The position numbers and the translations under genes were made by a program. From contig NZ_CP049744.1 of assembly GCF_000760935.2 (NCBI RefSeq), positions 2,697,501-2,761,500 on the forward strand: DNA of 64,000 nucleotides. The letters run 5' to 3'. The notes below the pieces were generated by a model. That model was given only the letters and a program-made list of their open reading frames with translations, was not told the origin of the DNA and made no database searches. Positions 59,901-64,000 of this stretch are shown one piece after another (the first letter of the stretch is position 1; each line of letters opens with the position of its first letter). Origin of the DNA: Rhodococcoides fascians A25f. Lineage in GTDB: Bacteria > Actinomycetota > Actinomycetes > Mycobacteriales > Mycobacteriaceae.

Positions 59901-60496
59901 TCGTAGTCGAGGACGACGATTCGCCGAATGGACCGGCACTGCGTGGCAACCTGGACCGCGACGGACAGATTGTCGACATCGGCTGCGAGGACGACGGGTT
60001 CGACTTCGTCGGCGATGGCCGAGAGCTGGCCCGCGGAGGCACCGGCCTGCAACGGAACGGCGATTGCGCCGAGTCGGATCGTGGCCAATTCCGCGATGAC
60101 ATAGTCGGCACTCGCAAAACCCAGGGTTGCGAAGAAGTCACCGGGAGCGATTCCGAACGAGTCGTGAGTCAGAGCCGAGGCCAGTGCACCGGCATCCTTC
60201 CAGGCTTGCCCGTAGGTGACGGTATCGAAGCGCGGGAGCAGGCGAAGGGTGTTTGCGTCGTCGACTCGGGCAATTTCGCGAGCCCGACTACCCAGGGCCG
60301 GTCGATCCGAGTAGCGCGTCATGATCTCGGCAACCACGCGGGCGAGGTTGGGCGACAACTCCTGGGCGGCGTCCGCCACCGAGCTCTCCGGTTCGGCGGC
60401 TCGAAACTCCTGGTCGGACTCGTGCAGCTCCTGGAATCGACTGCGTTGCCTGCTCTCTCGATCCTGTCGGCTGTCGACGGCCAGTGTGTGCGTCAT
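56969..60496 (-). CDS. car: Carboxylic acid reductase (A-T-R)
   Basis: 1175 residues, the usual CAR length, from ATG 60496 with GGAGGGAG 6 bases upstream. The adenylation domain (about 40-645) has YTSGSTGTPKG (255-265). The carrier domain has the phosphopantetheine Ser691 in DLGGDSLSAL. The reductase domain has TGANGYLGRF (from 787), and the catalytic Tyr/Lys in YGNSKWAGE. It reduces aromatic and aliphatic acids to aldehydes using ATP and NADPH. It needs a phosphopantetheinyl transferase, which is not in this window. Divergent from the acyl-CoA dehydrogenase. Confidence 0.95.
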   Translation of the reverse strand: MTHTLAVDSRQDRESRQRSRFQELHESDQEFRAAEPESSVADAAQELSPNLARVVAEIMTRYSDRPALGSRAREIARVDDANTLRLLPRFDTVTYGQAWKDAGALASALTHDSFGIAPGDFFATLGFASADYVIAELATIRLGAIAVPLQAGASAGQLSAIADEVEPVVLAADVDNLSVAVQVATQCRSIRRIVVLDYDAAIDVHTRIMTSAHADAEQVGVVIRPLTELVRDGEKLPEVPLPDAEDPDRLATLIYTSGSTGTPKGAMHTERIVCGAWTGAWHHTGASSESVDRPAFPVITLDYLPMSHLAGRGLVFSALAAGGTVHFAGASDLSTLFEDFALARPTMALLIPRVCEMIRHNVLAEIDREVERSTVGDEVAVRREVLERYRNGQFGGRILAAMVGTAPIATEVKDFITELLDIQVRDNYGSTEAGMVLHDGVIARPPVIEYKLDDVPELGYFSTDTPHPRGELLLKTSSIIPGYYKRPDVTADVFDSEGFYRTGDVVAEIEPDRLAYVDRRKNVLKLAQGEFVALARLEAVFGTSELVDQIFLYGNSQRAYLLAVVVPARPDTTTASIIESLQEIARTESLNSYEIPRDVTIEHQPFTQDNGLLSGAGKQLRPKLVERYGADLERRYAELESGQNERLRELRRSGADAPVLTTVGDAAQALLGCDGSDVRPDAHFSDLGGDSLSALTFSTLLRDIYGVDVPVGVITGPAMDLSALADYITSARDNDSDTATFASVHGRDATVAHASDLRLSAFLDETLLDTAHHVSGPRTRTETVLLTGANGYLGRFLCLEWLERMAEVGGTVVCLVRGRSDSDARSRLDAAFDSGDTELSAHYRALADSALEVVAGDLGTPRFGLDHDQFAALAGRIDRIVHPAALVNHSLPYEHLFGPNVVGTAEVIRLALTDHVKPVTYLSTVAVAAGVDNFRENGDIRTDSPARAVDDSYANGYGNSKWAGEVLLRNAFDEFGLPVSVFRSDMILAHSRWSGQLNVPDVFTRLILSVVATGLAPRTFYATGTGAPTDESGRPLAHYDGLPADFSAGAITTIAGADVSGYRTFDILNPHDDNISLDTFVDWIREAGRDIEIVDDYDEWFERFSAAVEALPEKQRSHSLLPLIQSYAHPQQPSSGAMLPADEFAAAVGEIPHLGRGLIEKYLSDLVALGLVGER

Positions 60497-60813
60497 GCTC
60501 GACTCCCTCCGACGACACGCACCGGTTGTCCGGAGCGCCTCGCAATTGTCCGCTTCATATCGTTATCAAAGGTAAGTATATGCCGTCGAGGTCTACACCA
60601 ATCGTGACGCTCCTCATAGTCCGATAAGTCGTAAAAGTCTGGCTGGCTGCGTTTTTGGAGCCCGGATGGCGAACGCGGATCGGCGGTGACAGATCGCGTG
60701 GGTACTCGGTGAACGCCGGAGATCGCGACTTGTATGGTGAATCCACAGTCATGTGCGTCACAGTGCTCGTCACCATCGTGCGCGCGTGTCACCCCTCGCG
60801 ATCGGAGAAGTGA
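60497..60813. other. Divergent promoter region, car / acyl-CoA dehydrogenase
   Basis: 317 bases with no convincing gene. On the minus strand TATACT (60580-60575) with TTGGTG (60601-60596) at 15-base spacing could be the car promoter. CGGAGAAG (60803-60810) serves the dehydrogenase. Confidence 0.45.
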
Positions 60814-62610
60814 ATGTCGGACGTCCTCTCGCGGCGCGACCTGGATTTTCTGCTGTACGAGTGGTTGGACGTGGCCGGCCTGACCACTCGTCCCCGCTTC
60901 GCCGAACACTCGCGCGAGACCTTCGACGCGGTACTCGACCTCAGCGCAGATATCGCCCGCAAACATTTCGCGCCGCACAACAAGAAGGCCGACACTCACG
61001 AACCGACCATGAATCCGGACGGCTCGGTGACGCTGATCCCCGAGGTCAAGGAAGCACTCGACGTATATGCCTCGGCAGGTCTGATCGCCGGGCAGTTCGA
61101 CGAGTCGATCGGCGGGATGCAGCTGCCTGCGACGGTCTCTCGGGCCGCGATGGCATTCTTCCAGGCTGCCAACGCCGGGACCTCGTCCTACCCGTTCCTC
61201 ACCATGGCCAACGCCAATTTGATTGCGACGTACGGCACGCCGGATCAGGTACGTGATTACGTGCGGCCCATGCTCGACGGTCGGTGGTTCGGAACGATGT
61301 GCCTGTCGGAGCCACAGGCCGGGTCGTCGCTGGCGGACATCACGACCAAAGCGGTACCGCAGGACGACGGCAGCTTTCGTATCACCGGTACCAAGATGTG
61401 GATCTCCGGCGGCGATCACGAACTGACCGAGAACATCGTCCACCTGGTGCTCGCGAAGACACCGGGAGGTCCTCCCGGTGTCAAGGGGATCTCGCTGTTC
61501 ATCGTGCCCAAATTCCTCCCGAACGGCAACGGCGGTGCCGGCGAGCGCAACGACATCGTGTTGACCGGCCTCAATCACAAGATGGGCAACCGCGGCACCA
61601 CCAATACCCTGCTGGCGTTCGGCGACGGAACCCATTCTCCCGCAGGGCAACCCGGTGCAGTCGGTTTCCTGGTCGCCGAGGAGAACCGCGGACTGTCGTA
61701 CATGTTCCACATGATGAACGAGGCCCGTATCGGGGTCGGGTTCCTGGCCATCGCGCTCGGGTACGTCGGCTACCTGAAGTCGGTCGAGTACGCGAAGACG
61801 CGCACCCAGGGGCGGCCGCTCGGCGCAAAGGATCCAGCAGCACCTCCGGTCGCACTGATCGAACATGCCGATGTTCGCCGAATGTTATTGGCCCAGAAGT
61901 CCTATGTCGAAGGTGCGCTCGCGCTCGGACTCTACTGCTCACGTCTGGTCGACCTTCAGGACTCGGCGTCCGACGACGCCGAAGCGGCGCGCTCGACCCT
62001 GTTGCTCGACGTCCTGACTCCCATCGCCAAGAGCTGGCCGTCACAGTGGTGCCTCGAGGCCAACAGCTTGGCCATCCAGGTGCACGGCGGCTACGGATAC
62101 ACACGCGACTACGACGTCGAACAGCACTACCGTGACAACCGGCTCAATCCGATTCACGAAGGCACGCACGGTATTCAGGGGTTGGACCTGCTGGGGCGCA
62201 AGGTCGTGATGCAGGGCGGCGCGGGATTGGCGCTACTCGGCGAGCAGGTCTCGGAGACAGTCGCGCGGGCTGACGCTGCCGGCGGTGACGCTGCCACCTT
62301 CGGCGCGGAACTGCAGATCCAATTCGCGAGAATCGTCGAGGTCACCGCGGCAGTATGGGGGACCGGTGACGCAGCTCTGGCTTTGGCGAACTCCACTGCC
62401 TACCTCGAAGCCATGGGGCACATCGTCATCGCCTGGATGTGGCTCGAACAGCTACTGGCCGTCGGCGCGAAGTCCGGAGACTTCTACGACGGAAAGCGTT
62501 CTGCAGCGCAGTACTTCTACGTCTACGAGTTGCCGAAGGTGACGGTTCAGCTCGATCTGCTGGCGCGACTGGACCGCACCACCCTCGATATGTCACCCGC
62601 CTGGTTCTGA
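60814..62610 (+). CDS. Acyl-CoA dehydrogenase, large C-terminal-extended type (FadE5-like)
   Basis: 598 residues from ATG 60814. It has the acyl-CoA dehydrogenase fold with CLSEPQAGSSLADI, the FAD-site GTKMWISGG, NEARIGVGFLAIALGYVGY and QVHGGYGYTRDYDVEQHYRD, and then DNRLNPIHEGTHGIQGLDLLG, where the Glu of HEGT is the likely catalytic base. The extra 150-180 C-terminal residues are typical of FadE5-type enzymes, which act on a broad range of acyl-CoA chain lengths. It is 27 bases upstream of the SDR gene, which is likely in the same operon. Confidence 0.92.
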   Translation: MSDVLSRRDLDFLLYEWLDVAGLTTRPRFAEHSRETFDAVLDLSADIARKHFAPHNKKADTHEPTMNPDGSVTLIPEVKEALDVYASAGLIAGQFDESIGGMQLPATVSRAAMAFFQAANAGTSSYPFLTMANANLIATYGTPDQVRDYVRPMLDGRWFGTMCLSEPQAGSSLADITTKAVPQDDGSFRITGTKMWISGGDHELTENIVHLVLAKTPGGPPGVKGISLFIVPKFLPNGNGGAGERNDIVLTGLNHKMGNRGTTNTLLAFGDGTHSPAGQPGAVGFLVAEENRGLSYMFHMMNEARIGVGFLAIALGYVGYLKSVEYAKTRTQGRPLGAKDPAAPPVALIEHADVRRMLLAQKSYVEGALALGLYCSRLVDLQDSASDDAEAARSTLLLDVLTPIAKSWPSQWCLEANSLAIQVHGGYGYTRDYDVEQHYRDNRLNPIHEGTHGIQGLDLLGRKVVMQGGAGLALLGEQVSETVARADAAGGDAATFGAELQIQFARIVEVTAAVWGTGDAALALANSTAYLEAMGHIVIAWMWLEQLLAVGAKSGDFYDGKRSAAQYFYVYELPKVTVQLDLLARLDRTTLDMSPAWF

Positions 62611-62637
62611 CCACGACCTACAAGGAGATTCACGTAC

Positions 62638-63399
62638 ATGTCGATCTTGGACAAATTCCGCCTCGACGGTCGAGTCGTCATCGTCACCGGCGCATCCTCC
62701 GGCCTGGGTGTTGCCTTCGCGAAAGCAGCGGCCGAGGCCGGGGCGGACGTCGTGCTCGCCGCACGCCGCGTGGACAAGTTGGCGCAGACCGCGAAGCTGA
62801 TCGACAGTGTCGGAGGACGTTCGATCTCCGTCGCAACCGATGTGGTCGATCCCGACCAGTGCACCGCGATGGTCGAGGCCGCAGTGGCAGAGTTCGGCAA
62901 GGTGGACGTGCTGATCAACAACGCTGGAGTCGGCACAGCCTTCCCGGCGACTCGCGAGACTCCCGAGCAGTTTCGCTCGGTGATCGACATCAACCTGAAC
63001 GGGTCCTACTGGGCAGCCCAGGCGTGCGGACGGGTAATGGCACCAGGCAGTTCGATCGTGAACATCTCCAGCGTGCTCGGGCTGACCACTGCGGGCCTAC
63101 CGCAGGCCGCCTACAGCGCAAGCAAGGCCGCCATCGTCGGGCTGACCCGCGACCTCGCGCAGCAGTGGGGCGCGCGAAAGGGGATCAGGGTCAACGCGAT
63201 TGCGCCGGGCTTCTTCCAGAGCGAGATGACCGACTCCTACCAGCCCGGGTACCTCGATTCGATGGCTCCTCGAATGATCCTGGGCCGCAAGGGTGACCCC
63301 GAGGAACTGGCCGCTACCGCGATCTGGCTCGCCTCCGACGCCGGGGGATACGTGACGGGTCAGACCATCGCGGTCGACGGTGGAGTCACGATCACCTGA
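62638..63399 (+). CDS. Short-chain dehydrogenase/reductase
   Basis: 253 residues from ATG 62638, with AAGGAG 11 bases upstream. NAD(P)-binding VTGASSGLGVAFAK, NNAG, the Ser/Tyr/Lys triad in NISSVLG and YSASKAAIVG, and the tail GGYVTGQTIAVDGG. It is a classical FabG-like SDR. Following an acyl-CoA dehydrogenase, it may act as a 3-hydroxyacyl-CoA dehydrogenase or on the aldehyde/alcohol made near CAR. Confidence 0.9.
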   Translation: MSILDKFRLDGRVVIVTGASSGLGVAFAKAAAEAGADVVLAARRVDKLAQTAKLIDSVGGRSISVATDVVDPDQCTAMVEAAVAEFGKVDVLINNAGVGTAFPATRETPEQFRSVIDINLNGSYWAAQACGRVMAPGSSIVNISSVLGLTTAGLPQAAYSASKAAIVGLTRDLAQQWGARKGIRVNAIAPGFFQSEMTDSYQPGYLDSMAPRMILGRKGDPEELAATAIWLASDAGGYVTGQTIAVDGGVTIT

Positions 63400-63405
63400 C
63401 GGCTG

Positions 63406-64000
63406 CTACGGCGCTGTCGTCACTGCAATTCCCTCGCGGATGAGTCTGCGCGCAACCACCAGCGCATCGTCGAGGTCGAGGCCCGGCATCGAATCGAGGC
63501 GGCACGGAGCGCCCTTCATCAGGCTCTCGATCGCGTCGGCGCATTGAGACGGCAGCGTGACCGTTTTGTTCCGAAGCACCATCGAGACGCCGTCCTTCGT
63601 GTGCGCGATCCGCGCGAAGATGCCGGGCCGCAATCGAATCGAATCCTCGCCCCGTAACGCACCCATCGCGGCGACGCTCGTCAGCGGGCGCACCGGTTCC
63701 GGTCGCACGAGGTCGTCGTGACGATCTGCGACGCGTTCGGCGAGTCGGCGTACTGCGTCGGGGTCTCGGTCGATCTCGTCGAGCGCGGCGCGCATCGCGT
63801 CGACAACTCGGTGTACGTGCGGAACGATGGAATTCGGGTCGGAGTGGTCGAGGCCGGCGGGGAGGGGAGCACGCAGACTCTCGACGTCGCCGAGCGCTTT
63901 CAGCACGTGGTGGGCGAGGTCGTAGTCGTTGTACGACGCGACGCCGATGGTCAGGTGCACGGTGGTGTCGCCGAGCGCTTGCGCCGAGTGGATCCACCCG
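63406..64000 (-). CDS. Cupin/JmjC-like protein, 5' part beyond the window
   Basis: At least 197 codons. The frame is still open at the window edge. The start of the visible part, TTVHLTIGVASYNDYDLAHH, and LRAPLPAGL fit the region after the cupin core in ROXA/MINA-type JmjC proteins (ribosomal oxygenase-like). A C-terminal winged-helix-like part (VRPLTSVAAMGALRGEDSIRLR) follows. The iron-binding His-x-Asp lies outside the window, so the call cannot be completed. Confidence 0.65.
   Translation of the reverse strand, partial: GWIHSAQALGDTTVHLTIGVASYNDYDLAHHVLKALGDVESLRAPLPAGLDHSDPNSIVPHVHRVVDAMRAALDEIDRDPDAVRRLAERVADRHDDLVRPEPVRPLTSVAAMGALRGEDSIRLRPGIFARIAHTKDGVSMVLRNKTVTLPSQCADAIESLMKGAPCRLDSMPGLDLDDALVVARRLIREGIAVTTAP

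Noticed and set aside
60493..61866. 457-codon frame antisense to the acyl-CoA dehydrogenase
   Set aside because: It is a shadow frame with no domain. The dehydrogenase on + has every expected motif.

Overview
The window is a high-GC chromosomal segment from a mycolate-type actinobacterium. Rhodococcus or a close relative in the Nocardiaceae is the best fit. The evidence is the actinobacterial 23S-5S rRNA tail, frequent GTG and TTG starts, and a long run of genes in the same order as Mycobacterium tuberculosis Rv1691 to Rv1713. That run is: TPR protein, glycerol-3-phosphate phosphatase, small protein, tlyA, NAD kinase, recN, steA, mctB/steB, pyrG, Nudix, xerD, parA-like, scpA, scpB, rluB, cmk, der. 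Species level cannot be fixed by reading alone.

Layout. 1-2932: 3' part of a 23S gene, a 5S gene and a strong terminator. 2965-20254: the conserved housekeeping block, all on + and tightly packed, with many 4-base GTGA/ATGA stop-start overlaps. 20340-20413: tRNA-Pro(GGG), followed by a frameshifted tyrosine integrase remnant, the usual signature of an old tRNA-targeted insertion. 21978-31035: a catabolic-looking cluster (fumarylacetoacetate-hydrolase-fold enzyme, GntR and IclR regulators, DUF3500 protein, SnoaL-like protein, MFS carrier, flavoprotein hydroxylase, class II aldolase). It has two matching palindromes in the divergent MFS/hydroxylase promoter and a fossil of hexulose-phosphate synthase.

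31133-41095 is a patchy, decaying stretch. A K+ channel, an Fpg/Nei DNA glycosylase and a DASS anion transporter are each full length except for one in-frame stop. In two of them the stop is TGA in place of the first of two adjacent Trp codons. The same stretch carries a carboxymuconolactone decarboxylase fragment, a gene-poor 0.8 kb, an intact TerD-nuclease fusion and an SRPBCC-acyl-CoA-ligase fusion. 41211-51958 holds a mixed set: amine oxidase, Ser/Thr kinase, EAL-DICT protein, alanine/Na+ symporter, GyrI-like protein, AmpG-like permease and several small enzymes.

52062-56927 is a compact nitrogen-scavenging operon: GntR regulator, allophanate hydrolase, biuret-hydrolase-like cysteine hydrolase and NCS2 permease. 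Together they would import a urea-type or purine-type compound and break biuret down to ammonia and CO2. 56969-63399 pairs a full-length carboxylic acid reductase with a divergent acyl-CoA dehydrogenase and an SDR. The window ends inside a cupin/JmjC-like gene.

The most notable items for follow-up are the TerD-PD-(D/E)XK fusion, the shared TGATGG interruptions, the orphan catabolic cluster with its palindromic operators, and the SRPBCC-ligase fusion.
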